From Deltaproteobacteria bacterium (GTDB taxonomy: Bacteria > Desulfobacterota > Dissulfuribacteria > Dissulfuribacterales > JALVPX01): 5,136 nucleotides of DNA. The notes beneath the pieces were generated by a model, which saw nothing but the letters and a program-made list of their open reading frames with translations, searched no databases and had not been told where the DNA came from. The DNA lies in NCBI GenBank assembly GCA_027031565.1, contig JALVPX010000115.1, forward strand, positions 1 to 5,136. The letters are read 5' to 3'. The first letter of the stretch is position 1, and each line of letters opens with the position of its first letter. The translations under genes were made by a program, and so were the position numbers. Below are positions 1 to 5,136 of the stretch, one piece after another.

Positions 1-621
1 CTCCAAAGCTTGTCAAATGTTATATCTGGAGCGGCTGCAGCAGGAATTGCCATTTTTGCAACCTGCTCCCTGATGCTCCACGGCTACAACACCACCTTGA
101 AAAAGCAGCAGGATGAATATCATGCCGCCCTGACAGCACGAGAAAAGGCCTTGAAAGAAAGGCTGCCAAAGGCGGAACAGATTAAAATGGTGCGGCAGTG
201 GATGGAATTGAAACAAAAATATGAGGCTGAACCAAAACTTTACTATTTGATAGGCCAATTGGCCAAGAGCCTGCCTGCGGGTGTGAAGGTTCTGGACATG
301 AAGATCTCAAGGCCCGGGCGCAAAAAGATGGAGCTTAATCCAACACCTGGGAACGCAGAGCTACCGCCGCTGCCACAAGCTTCAGACGTACAAAATAATA
401 CCCCTCAAGGGCCGCTGGCCATCATGGGAAGAGCGTGGGAATCTGAAATTGTTTTCATTACCCAGGGAGATTTTTCTCAGGCTGATTCCAGGCTAAAAGA
501 GGCAGTAACAAGGCTCCAAACCTATTTCCAGTTAAAGGATGTGAAAAGAACTTACGATGAATCCAAACAGAGGGGTATTTTATCCTTGAAAATGAAGGCA
601 AGGAATAATCAGACATCATGA
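1..621 (+). CDS. PilN / GspL C-terminus / MshI-like pilus assembly protein (5' end cut by window)
   Basis: The reading frame is open to the first base, so the gene probably starts upstream. The TTG at 10 is the first start-like codon but has no ribosome binding site before it. Counting from base 1, the visible 206 residues show a membrane segment (about residues 9-28, with AAAAGIAIFATCSLML), then a charged coiled coil (about 30-80). A small alpha/beta region follows, starting around LYYLIGQLAKSLPAGVKVL, where a helix is followed by 'LP.GV' as in PilN-type proteins. The order of one N-terminal helix, coiled coil and ferredoxin-like domain is typical of PilN and of the C-terminal half of GspL or MshI. 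In these families the protein sits in the inner membrane and pairs with a PilO-like partner, encoded here by the next gene with a 4-base ATGA overlap. Residues about 105-140 are a Pro/Asn-rich insertion in the periplasmic domain. If the upstream part carries a PilM-like actin-fold domain, this is a GspL/MshI-style fusion, which the window cannot show. Confidence 0.72.
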   Translation, partial: LQSLSNVISGAAAAGIAIFATCSLMLHGYNTTLKKQQDEYHAALTAREKALKERLPKAEQIKMVRQWMELKQKYEAEPKLYYLIGQLAKSLPAGVKVLDMKISRPGRKKMELNPTPGNAELPPLPQASDVQNNTPQGPLAIMGRAWESEIVFITQGDFSQADSRLKEAVTRLQTYFQLKDVKRTYDESKQRGILSLKMKARNNQTS

Positions 622-1109
622 ATTCCCTAAAATATCCAGAACCGGAAGGAATGATAATATTGCTCCAGAGCGGATGTGCCCTGCTGCTGGCCCTTTCCCT
701 GGCAGCATTCGTGCACGCCTATGGCAAAAAAAGGGCTTACGAGGAGTCCATTCTTTCGCTTGAACGCCGCTCACACCAGCTGGACCAGTTGGAGAAAAAG
801 GTGGAAAACTTCCGTAATATTATCAGGATGTATGTAAACAGTGACCCGGACTTCAAGGAGCACTTGTGGCACGATGTTGAGGCAAAATGGGAAGACATAC
901 CATTTGAAGAATTGATTTACAGGCTCAAGGCAGTTTATAGGCCGGAAAACTACTTTGTCTTAAAAGGCTTTCAAGCATACGCTGGCAAGAACAAAAAGGG
1001 GAATGGTTCACATAATTCCAAGAAACGAGGCGAGATCAAAAATACATTTATCTTAAAAGGATGGGCGCTATGTCACCTTTTGGACGATCACACCAGCAAC
1101 TCCTTTTGA
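618..1109 (+). CDS. PilO / MshJ-like inner-membrane coiled-coil protein
   Basis: This is a 163-residue protein. It has a short cytoplasmic N-terminus, one hydrophobic segment (about residues 12-34, MIILLQSGCALLLALSLAAF) and a heptad-rich charged coiled coil (about 36-70). A small C-terminal region contains two similar beta-like stretches, FVLKGF and FILKGW. The layout matches PilO, MshJ and GspM, which dimerise with PilN/GspL and set the inner-membrane platform in register with the secretin. I assign it by architecture and position more than by sequence motifs, and it is shorter than typical PilO (about 200 residues). The ATG overlaps the upstream stop as ATGA, so translation is probably coupled. 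A weak AAGGA lies 13 bases before the start. The 3' end overlaps the next gene by 40-49 bases, an unusually long overlap, so the last residues (after about FILKGW) are constrained by two frames. Confidence 0.65.
   Translation: MNSLKYPEPEGMIILLQSGCALLLALSLAAFVHAYGKKRAYEESILSLERRSHQLDQLEKKVENFRNIIRMYVNSDPDFKEHLWHDVEAKWEDIPFEELIYRLKAVYRPENYFVLKGFQAYAGKNKKGNGSHNSKKRGEIKNTFILKGWALCHLLDDHTSNSF
1055..1060 (+). promoter_or_regulatory. Ribosome binding site deciding the start of the PilP/GspC-like gene
   Basis: AAAAGG directly abuts an ATG at 1061, with zero spacing, and lies 9 bases before the in-frame ATG at 1070. The second spacing is workable and the first is not, so 1070 is preferred as the start. 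The site lies inside the upstream coding sequence. Confidence 0.5.
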
Positions 1110-1573
1110 TCGCGGCACCTCTGGTGACAATGGCTGTTGCTTTACTGGCTGTCACCGTTCTTTATTCCCTGGGTGTCATAAGCAGCAGGCCCCTTCGATT
1201 GGGTCATCTTCCTACCCTCAATCTTCCCCCCGAAGAGGCGGATAATGCCATGAGACCCATGGAGCGCCTGGTAAAGCTGGACGACGTGAGCGATCCCTTT
1301 GAAACAATCAAGACCACTGCACATACCGCGGAAAAGCAGGATGAGGTTGCACTCAACATGATAGTTTTCGCCGAAAATGAAGGCCTTTGCAAAGTAAACG
1401 GCAAGTTCTACAGAAAAGGTGAATCAGGCCCCGGTTTTTCCATCCTCAAGATCGAAGAGACAGGCGTGTGGTTCAGCACGAAACAAGACACATTTTTCCT
1501 TTCACCCGGGCAGAAGAGGCTGATTGTCTCATATGGTGAGAATGACAAGGCAAAAAGCAGGAGGCTGATGTGA
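1070..1573 (+). CDS. PilP / GspC / MshK-like periplasm-spanning assembly protein
   Basis: From the preferred start at 1070 the protein has 167 residues; a start at 1061 would add three. It has a short N-terminus, a hydrophobic membrane helix (about residues 11-34, LLLIAAPLVTMAVALLAV) and a Pro-rich linker. A 'DPF' motif follows at 75-77, then a beta-rich domain at about 95-155. That domain contains the pattern 'G.CKVNGKFYRKGE' and later 'ILKIEETGVWFS', which resembles the homology region of GspC and the beta domain of PilP ('..ING..y..Gd....v..I...gV.l...'). In those families this domain touches the N0 region of the secretin and links the inner-membrane complex to the outer-membrane channel. 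The gene fits that role here, lying between a PilO-like gene and the secretin gene. The start overlaps the upstream gene and the stop overlaps the secretin GTG start. Whether it is closer to GspC, PilP or MshK cannot be settled by eye. Confidence 0.68.
   Translation: MSPFGRSHQQLLLIAAPLVTMAVALLAVTVLYSLGVISSRPLRLGHLPTLNLPPEEADNAMRPMERLVKLDDVSDPFETIKTTAHTAEKQDEVALNMIVFAENEGLCKVNGKFYRKGESGPGFSILKIEETGVWFSTKQDTFFLSPGQKRLIVSYGENDKAKSRRLM
1559..1564 (+). promoter_or_regulatory. Strong Shine-Dalgarno site for the secretin GTG start
   Basis: AGGAGG lies 5 bases before the GTG at 1570. The preceding ATG at 1568-1570 is the last codon of the upstream gene and is followed at once by TGA, so it cannot start the secretin. 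The perfect Shine-Dalgarno sequence supports GTG as the true start and suggests the secretin is translated well in its own right as well as by coupling. Confidence 0.7.
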
Positions 1574-3192
1574 AAATCACGCCCATCTCTATATATAAAA
1601 CTCCTGTTGGCAGTAAAGCGGCCAACTGTTTTGCAGCCCTTTTTCTAACTGCTGTGATGACGTTTTTTCAAGGCTGTTCGCCAGCTGCGCACCAAGCAGC
1701 CAACCCGCAGCTGACACCGGAAAGAGACGTCAGCAAGATGGCAGAGGTAAAGCATCTATCATATCCAAGGCAGGGCGGCACGATGCGTCACGTGCCTGTT
1801 ATGAATACGCCACAGGACAACCAGGACGACAAGCCGGTTTTCAAGCGGCTTTCACCCCTTGAGACGCAACTAGTCAGCCTCTCCTTTGTCAAGGAGAGTT
1901 ATGATGCCATACTTCAGACCCTTGCCCATGCAGCAGGCCTCAACCTTGTAATAGATCCTCAGGTCCCAGAACTGCTGGGCACCCAGGCATCACTGACAGC
2001 GGAATTCCACTCAAGGCCAGTAAAGGAGATACTGGATTCTGTCTGCAGGACCTTGAACATTCACTGGCAGCACCAAAATGGGATTATCTATGTAGAACCC
2101 TTTGCCCAGCGAATATTCGATCTCGATTTTCTGAGTTCCGTCCAAGGATCAAAATTCAAGGTGGGAGGCGATGTGCTGGGTGGTGGCACCTCCACTGGCC
2201 AGGAGGGGGTGTTGACCCCTCTTTCAGGAAGTTTCGAGATCGGAGGCCAGGTAGAGGCCTCTGTAACCGATATCTATGACAACCTTGAAGAGCAGATCAC
2301 AGAACGGATCGGTGACGAAGGCTCCATCTACTTGAACCGCCAGACAGGCACCTTGGCCGTGCGCACAAGGCCGCGCACGCTGGAGGAAATTGGACATTAC
2401 ATTCAAGCACTCAAGGAAAAATATACCAGACAGGTCTTGATCGAGGCGAGAATACTTGAGGTGGAACTCAACCAGGCCCATGAGTTGGGCATTGACTGGG
2501 GCAGGCTCCAGGCAACCATTTCCGAGGACCGGCTGAGGCAGGGAGGAGCGCTTTTCAACCTCAAGACCGACTTGACGGAAAACGGACTCCTGTATGGTTT
2601 GAGGTTTTCTAACCCCTATTATGACATGTCAGCCGTATTCAGGGCACTGGAAGAATTCGGCAGGGTTCACTCCTTGTCCAATCCAAGGCTGAAGGCCATG
2701 AACGGACAATCTGCAATGATAAGCGTAGGCAGGTCGGTTTCATATCTGCGCAGCCTTGAGACCGAACAGACAGCAGGCGAAGGACTCTCAAGCACGAATG
2801 TCTCTGTGGAAATAAGCTCCATATTCGACGGCGTGCTGCTTGGGGTTACACCTGTCATTGAAAAGAACAAAACGGTTAATCTCCACCTCCTTCCCATCAA
2901 GAGCGACCTCATTTCCTTAAGGGAAAGAGAATTCGAGGGAGGCAACAGATATACCTTTCCGGTGGTCAACTTGCGGGAGGCCTCAACTGTAATACGCACC
3001 AAGTCAGGAGAAATGGTTATTCTCGGCGGCTTGATACAGGAACGTTCCGAGGATAGCGAATCGGGTCTGCCTGTACTCCAAAAGATGCCCCTGGTAGGCT
3101 CCGCCTTTAAACATTCCGTAAAAAAAACCAAGAGAGTGGAGCTGGTAATCATCATGAGCGTTAGGGTGCTTGGCAATGAGCAGGCTGTTTGA
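1570..3192 (+). CDS. mshL: Outer-membrane secretin lipoprotein, MSHA-type (MshL/PilQ/GspD superfamily)
   Basis: This 540-residue protein should form the multimeric outer-membrane channel for the pilus or pseudopilus. The N-terminus is a long signal peptide ending in a lipobox-like FFQGC with Cys36 as the likely lipidated residue; Phe and Gln at -3 and -2 are atypical. A linker rich in Ala, Pro and Gln leads to a short secretin/TonB N-terminal domain (STN, about residues 100-177, with AAGLNLVIDPQV). A Gly-rich stretch (about 198-227) and a KH-like N1-type region follow (about 230-285, 'GSIYLNRQTGTLAVR'). The secretin core runs from about 286 to 532. It begins with QVLIEARILEVELNQ and GIDW, contains RVHSLSNPRLKAMNGQSA, and ends with the family signature GEMVILGGLI and LPVLQKMPLVGSAF. 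The STN plus 'EA.I.EV.LN....GIDW' arrangement is most like MshL. There is no obvious C-terminal pilotin-binding tail, so the lipid anchor may do the targeting (inference). The gene follows the PilP/GspC-like gene with a 4-base GTGA overlap and overlaps the next gene by 17 bases. Confidence 0.93.
   Translation: MKITPISIYKTPVGSKAANCFAALFLTAVMTFFQGCSPAAHQAANPQLTPERDVSKMAEVKHLSYPRQGGTMRHVPVMNTPQDNQDDKPVFKRLSPLETQLVSLSFVKESYDAILQTLAHAAGLNLVIDPQVPELLGTQASLTAEFHSRPVKEILDSVCRTLNIHWQHQNGIIYVEPFAQRIFDLDFLSSVQGSKFKVGGDVLGGGTSTGQEGVLTPLSGSFEIGGQVEASVTDIYDNLEEQITERIGDEGSIYLNRQTGTLAVRTRPRTLEEIGHYIQALKEKYTRQVLIEARILEVELNQAHELGIDWGRLQATISEDRLRQGGALFNLKTDLTENGLLYGLRFSNPYYDMSAVFRALEEFGRVHSLSNPRLKAMNGQSAMISVGRSVSYLRSLETEQTAGEGLSSTNVSVEISSIFDGVLLGVTPVIEKNKTVNLHLLPIKSDLISLREREFEGGNRYTFPVVNLREASTVIRTKSGEMVILGGLIQERSEDSESGLPVLQKMPLVGSAFKHSVKKTKRVELVIIMSVRVLGNEQAV
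3163..3166 (+). promoter_or_regulatory. Ribosome binding site deciding the start of the TPR gene
   Basis: AGGG (within TTAGGGTG) lies 9 bases before the ATG at 3176. A TTG at 3170 in the same frame is only 3 bases away from it and would add just two residues. The ATG gives an N-terminus, MSRLFDALKSLE, that resembles the N-termini of GspB/MshN-type proteins. Confidence 0.55.
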
Positions 3193-4060
3193 CGCATTAA
3201 AATCCCTGGAAGGCGAAGCTGCCGGCCATTCCAGCCAGCCGCCTCCGGTGGGCTGCAAGGAGCCCTTTGCACCGAAAAGGCGGATTTCATGGACAAGGCC
3301 TGCCCTGTTGCTAATGGTCTTCCTGGCATCAGGGCTGATTTTGGTTTTAACCTATGAAAAATGGGGGAATAAACTGCTCGAAATCGCAGGCCAATCTTCC
3401 CTTGACACCCATTACAAACTTGCCGGGCACCCAAGGCCTTACGCCAAGCCCCTCCCCCCGACGCAGGCAATGGAAAGAAGTGCCTCAGACTCCTTGCACA
3501 AAAAGGAAATGGCAGAGAGCCTTTTCAATGCCAAGCAAAACAATAAACCAGAAAAAAAAGAGGCGCTACAAAATGTCACTTCCCTTCACAAGTCAAATGC
3601 AGCCAAGGCGGTCTCAACAGGAAAATACCGCAAGGTAGTTAATAACACATCAAGCAGGGCTGGAAAGGCCTTGCCGATACGGAAGAAAAAGGCAAAGCCG
3701 AAAAGATATCAAAACCTTACCCTTCCCGATGTTATGCCTAAGGCAGCAGTACCCGAACGAAACAGGCCTGACTACGTCAGGCTTAGAAACGCTTTATTGA
3801 GCCAGGCAGAAGAATACCGCCAGAACGGCCAATGGAAACTGGCATTAAAGAGCTATGAAAAGTTGTGGCAGTTTTCCAAAGAGCCTGACATCGCCAACAA
3901 TTATGCCGGGGTACTGATAGTGCTGGGTGAGTATGGAAAGGCCTTGAAAATCTTGAAAGAGGCGGCAAAAAGCGCTCCATCAGATAAAGATATAATGCGG
4001 AATATGATGATAGCTGAGAAAAAAATTGAACAACAACAAAGCAAACCATCTACACGTTAG
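3176..4060 (+). CDS. MshN / GspB-like bitopic membrane protein with C-terminal TPR repeats
   Basis: This is a 294-residue protein starting at the ATG at 3176. The N-terminus MSRLFDALKSLE recalls the 'MS.ILDALKKsE' opening of GspB/ExeB and the short cytoplasmic start of MshN. A basic patch (KRRISWTR) precedes a membrane helix at about residues 43-59 (LLLMVFLASGLILVL), which predicts the N-terminus inside and the bulk in the periplasm. Residues about 80-190 are a low-complexity Lys/Ala/Asn/Pro-rich linker, a plausible span through the periplasm. The C-terminal 90 residues form helical TPR-like repeats (about 204-237 and 238-271, with GQWKLALKSYEKLW and GEYGKALKILKEAAKSAP). In MSHA operons mshN lies just downstream of the secretin, separated by the ATPase gene mshM; here that ATPase is absent and the gene overlaps the secretin end by 17 bases. 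A role in secretin assembly or peptidoglycan passage is inferred from family and position. Confidence 0.7.
   Translation: MSRLFDALKSLEGEAAGHSSQPPPVGCKEPFAPKRRISWTRPALLLMVFLASGLILVLTYEKWGNKLLEIAGQSSLDTHYKLAGHPRPYAKPLPPTQAMERSASDSLHKKEMAESLFNAKQNNKPEKKEALQNVTSLHKSNAAKAVSTGKYRKVVNNTSSRAGKALPIRKKKAKPKRYQNLTLPDVMPKAAVPERNRPDYVRLRNALLSQAEEYRQNGQWKLALKSYEKLWQFSKEPDIANNYAGVLIVLGEYGKALKILKEAAKSAPSDKDIMRNMMIAEKKIEQQQSKPSTR
3766..3782 (+). repeat. Perfect 7-bp inverted repeat inside the TPR gene
   Basis: GCCTGAC at 3766-3772 and GTCAGGC at 3776-3782 are exact reverse complements around a 3-base TAC loop. The structure lies just before the TPR-coding part of the gene. No T-run follows, so it does not look like an intrinsic terminator. 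It may be chance constrained by coding for residues Arg-Pro-Asp-Tyr-Val-Arg. Confidence 0.5.
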
Positions 4061-4068
4061 GAAACAGC

Positions 4069-4073
4069 AGAGG
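4069..4073 (+). promoter_or_regulatory. Ribosome binding site of the pilin-like gene
   Basis: AGAGG lies in the only intergenic gap of the window (4061-4077), 4 bases before the ATG at 4078, which is short but usable. No other in-frame ATG lies between here and the pilin helix, so 4078 is the best start. I see no convincing promoter in this 17-base gap or in the end of the preceding gene. Confidence 0.45.
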
Positions 4074-4077
4074 CGGT

Positions 4078-5124
4078 ATGGTAAAGGGAAACATAGAATT
4101 ACAAAAAAGGCGTTTAGTAAATGGATATCATTTAAAAAGCATCAACTCCCAAAAGGGTTCTGCCTTAATTGGGGTTGCCATGGCTGTTGTGGTGCGGGGG
4201 CTACTCGTGGGTGGCGGGCTATCCCTAATCGCGCCCCGGCTTAAGCAACAAAAATACCGGAAAAGCCTCGTGCTCCTTAAAGCTAACATGGAATATCTAG
4301 TTCAGTATGGCCTGGAAAATAAAGGGAAGTTCGGTCTCTATACCTCTAATTGTACGCCCCTTTTACGTTATCCTTTGGATGTTTATAGAAAACCCTTTCT
4401 TTGTTTTATCGCACCTGAATTAGCTTCAAACAGTACCTGTGCCAGACGGAATACTTCTATTACCGTAGCAGATCAGCAAGACAATGCTACTCACAATAAT
4501 GTAGCTATAGTGTTGATAAGCGGAGGGGAGAACTTCGACATTCAGACAAAGCCATATAACCCTGATGAATCTAATGAGCCTGTAGTGATTTACCCTTTTG
4601 GACAAACAGGGGTTGATGATTACTGTGATGATGATGTTATTGTTGATGATGACGATGTTGATGATTACTGTGTTGAATCATCAGAATTTTATGACGATCA
4701 GGTGGCATATTTGAAACTTTTGGAACTTAAAGAAAAATATCTTTGCGTTCATTCTGAAGAAAGACTACGTATTCTTAATAATAGTTTGCCCACAGCCCTA
4801 AATGGTACTACTTATGACGCCACCGTCTATGCCGCCGGTGGAATCCCGTTTGATGGATCCAAGTATAAGTGGTGTGTAGAAGGACAAGGAGGGCTTCCTT
4901 CTGGCTTAAACCTTTGGTGCGATGCAACAAGCATTCTTACATTATCTAGTAACTGTAGTAGTTCAAATCCAGTTGTTGCTATTTGGGGAAAATGTAGAAA
5001 CATCAAAATCTTAGGTCAAGTCAACCTTGGAAGCAACGCATCTCGAACTTATAAATTTAATTTCTTCGTGGCAGACGATTCCAAAAACAGAGACCACAAA
5101 AACTTTATTCTTACGGTCAACTAA
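4078..5124 (+). CDS. Large type IV pilin-like / pseudopilin protein with C-terminal Ig-like domain
   Basis: This is a 348-residue protein. A 27-residue basic leader ends in QKG, the usual prepilin peptidase site, followed by the hydrophobic helix SALIGVAMAVVV and GLLVGGG. This aligns without gaps to the common 'GFTLIELAIVLVIIGLLVGGG' start, so processing by prepilin peptidase and insertion as a pilus subunit are expected. Two key differences are Gly32 at mature position 5, where pilins have Glu, and Arg40 inside the helix. The globular part contains 'VAIVLISGGENFDIQT' and 'YDDQVAYLKLLELKEKYLC', which I recall from large pilin-like proteins of deltaproteobacteria (recalled, not checked). Residues 179-198 are Asp-rich and coded by a tandem repeat. 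Residues about 237-348 look like a putative Ig (He_PIG-type) domain: LP..LNGTTYDATVYAAGG, then LPSGLNL, and a final strand with FILTVN. Ten cysteines suggest disulfides. The loss of Glu5 recalls GspK-like tip subunits, so a minor or tip pseudopilin is one option and a degenerating pilin another. Confidence 0.78.
   Translation: MVKGNIELQKRRLVNGYHLKSINSQKGSALIGVAMAVVVRGLLVGGGLSLIAPRLKQQKYRKSLVLLKANMEYLVQYGLENKGKFGLYTSNCTPLLRYPLDVYRKPFLCFIAPELASNSTCARRNTSITVADQQDNATHNNVAIVLISGGENFDIQTKPYNPDESNEPVVIYPFGQTGVDDYCDDDVIVDDDDVDDYCVESSEFYDDQVAYLKLLELKEKYLCVHSEERLRILNNSLPTALNGTTYDATVYAAGGIPFDGSKYKWCVEGQGGLPSGLNLWCDATSILTLSSNCSSSNPVVAIWGKCRNIKILGQVNLGSNASRTYKFNFFVADDSKNRDHKNFILTVN
4159..4248 (+). other. 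Type III-signal-like prepilin cleavage site and N-terminal helix
   Basis: This segment codes for residues 28-57, the helix that follows the predicted cut after Gly27. It keeps the L-I spacing and the GLLVGGG block of pseudopilins, but has Ser at mature position 1, Gly at position 5 and Arg at position 13. Mature position 1 is the residue that prepilin peptidase would methylate, normally Phe. The helix end (RLKQQKYRKSLVLLKANMEYLVQYGLENKGK) continues as the amphipathic half expected of a pilin spine. Confidence 0.65.
4612..4671 (+). repeat. Degenerate 15-bp in-frame tandem repeat coding for Asp-rich loop
   Basis: Four consecutive 15-base units start at 4612, 4627, 4642 and 4657. Units 1 and 4 are identical (GTTGATGATTACTGT); unit 3 matches unit 1 at 12 of 15 bases and unit 2 at 9 of 15. 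A fifth, barely recognisable unit at 4672 shares the first five bases. The units code for VDDYC, DDDVI, VDDDD and VDDYC, giving 11 aspartates in 20 residues. Because the unit is five codons, gain or loss of copies would keep the reading frame. Confidence 0.75.
4789..5121 (+). other. Putative Ig-like (He_PIG-type) domain at the pilin C-terminus
   Basis: Residues about 238-348 follow the layout of putative Ig domains: 'LP...NGTTYDATVYAAGG', then 'YKWCVEGQGGLPSGLNL', and a final 'TYKFNFFVADDS......FILTVN'. Such domains often sit at the exposed end of surface proteins and mediate binding. The usual short 'sGtPt..Gty.Ftv' turn is replaced by a longer Cys- and Asn-containing stretch, so the domain is divergent. 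The four cysteines at 266, 281, 293 and 306 may pair. Confidence 0.6.
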
Positions 5125-5136
5125 TGAGATTGAAAA
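5124..5136 (+). CDS. Possible start of the next gene (only four codons visible)
   Basis: An ATG overlaps the stop of the pilin-like gene in a TAATG arrangement, reading Met-Arg-Leu-Lys to the window edge. This tight overlap matches the style of the rest of the operon. No clear Shine-Dalgarno sequence precedes it, so translation would depend on coupling. Another pilin-like gene would be natural at this place, but the product cannot be read here. Confidence 0.35.

Noticed and set aside
3120..3127. Run of eight A followed by C near the secretin 3' end, a possible slippage site
   Set aside because: The normal frame gives the conserved secretin ending (KKTKRVELVIIMSVRVL), and the frame used by the next gene is closed by a TGA at 3155-3157, so a fusion product is not possible. 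A similar A8 run at 3552-3559 sits in a Lys-rich linker and is also in frame.
2667..3470. Long open frame on the minus strand, 267 codons, opposite the secretin end and the TPR gene start
   Set aside because: It is antisense to two well-supported genes, crosses their junction, shows no recognisable motif or membrane or domain layout, and its start has no clear ribosome binding site. The length follows from the codon use of the plus-strand genes.
3766..3782. Intrinsic terminator or attenuator at the 7-bp hairpin
   Set aside because: No T-run follows and the hairpin lies in the middle of an intact coding sequence, so it is listed only as an inverted repeat.
4026..4056. Possible sigma-70 promoter before the pilin gene (TTGAAC ... 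TACACG)
   Set aside because: The spacing is 19 bases and the -10 match is poor, and the region is inside the preceding coding sequence. I found no convincing sigma-54 element (TGGCAC-N5-TTGC) either; the TGGCAC at about 866 has no properly spaced partner.
4026..4244. Short plus-strand frame of 72 codons across the TPR/pilin junction
   Set aside because: It overlaps both genes in another frame and gives a basic, Cys/Gly-rich sequence that is only the frame-shifted reading of the pilin leader and helix.
4789..5121. Diversity-generating retroelement variable region at the end of the pilin-like gene
   Set aside because: Ig-like C-termini can be such targets, but there is no template repeat, no reverse transcriptase and no cluster of adenine-dependent variation to see in this window. 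Without a template copy the idea has no support.

Overview
The window holds one run of six tightly packed plus-strand genes for a type IV pilus, MSHA-pilus or type II secretion-like machine, plus the probable first codons of a seventh. All genes run in the same direction. Neighbours overlap by a few to about 50 bases, apart from one 17-base gap at 4061-4077, so the block reads as part of a single operon that extends beyond both window ends. No RNA gene, transposon, CRISPR array, convincing promoter or terminator is visible, and no stretch over 300 bases lacks a gene.

Layout: (1) 1-621, the 3' part of a PilN/GspL-C-terminus/MshI-like inner-membrane assembly protein. (2) 618-1109, a short PilO/MshJ-like membrane plus coiled-coil protein. 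(3) 1070-1573, a PilP/GspC/MshK-like bitopic protein with a homology-region-like beta domain. (4) 1570-3192, an outer-membrane secretin lipoprotein of the MshL/PilQ/GspD superfamily. (5) 3176-4060, a MshN/GspB-like bitopic protein with C-terminal TPRs. (6) 4078-5124, a large pilin-like protein with a type III-signal-like N-terminus, an aspartate-rich tandem-repeat loop and a C-terminal Ig-like domain. (7) 5124 onward, a possible start of the next gene.

Working together: genes 1-3 probably form the inner-membrane alignment complex, whose third member spans the periplasm to the secretin of gene 4. Gene 5 probably helps secretin assembly or peptidoglycan passage. Gene 6 supplies a pseudopilin or minor pilin, and so starts the part of the operon that encodes the fibre. 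The motor ATPase, platform protein and prepilin peptidase are not in this window.

The genes point to a Gram-negative (diderm) bacterium, because of the secretin lipoprotein. The mid-range GC and the style of the pilin family would suit a deltaproteobacterial (Desulfobacterota-like) or related lineage, but that assignment is a weak inference. The most unusual part is gene 6: it lacks the conserved Glu5, carries an arginine in the hydrophobic helix, contains a degenerate in-frame 15-bp tandem repeat coding for Asp-rich sequence, and switches from GC-rich to AT-rich DNA just after its conserved N-terminal helix.
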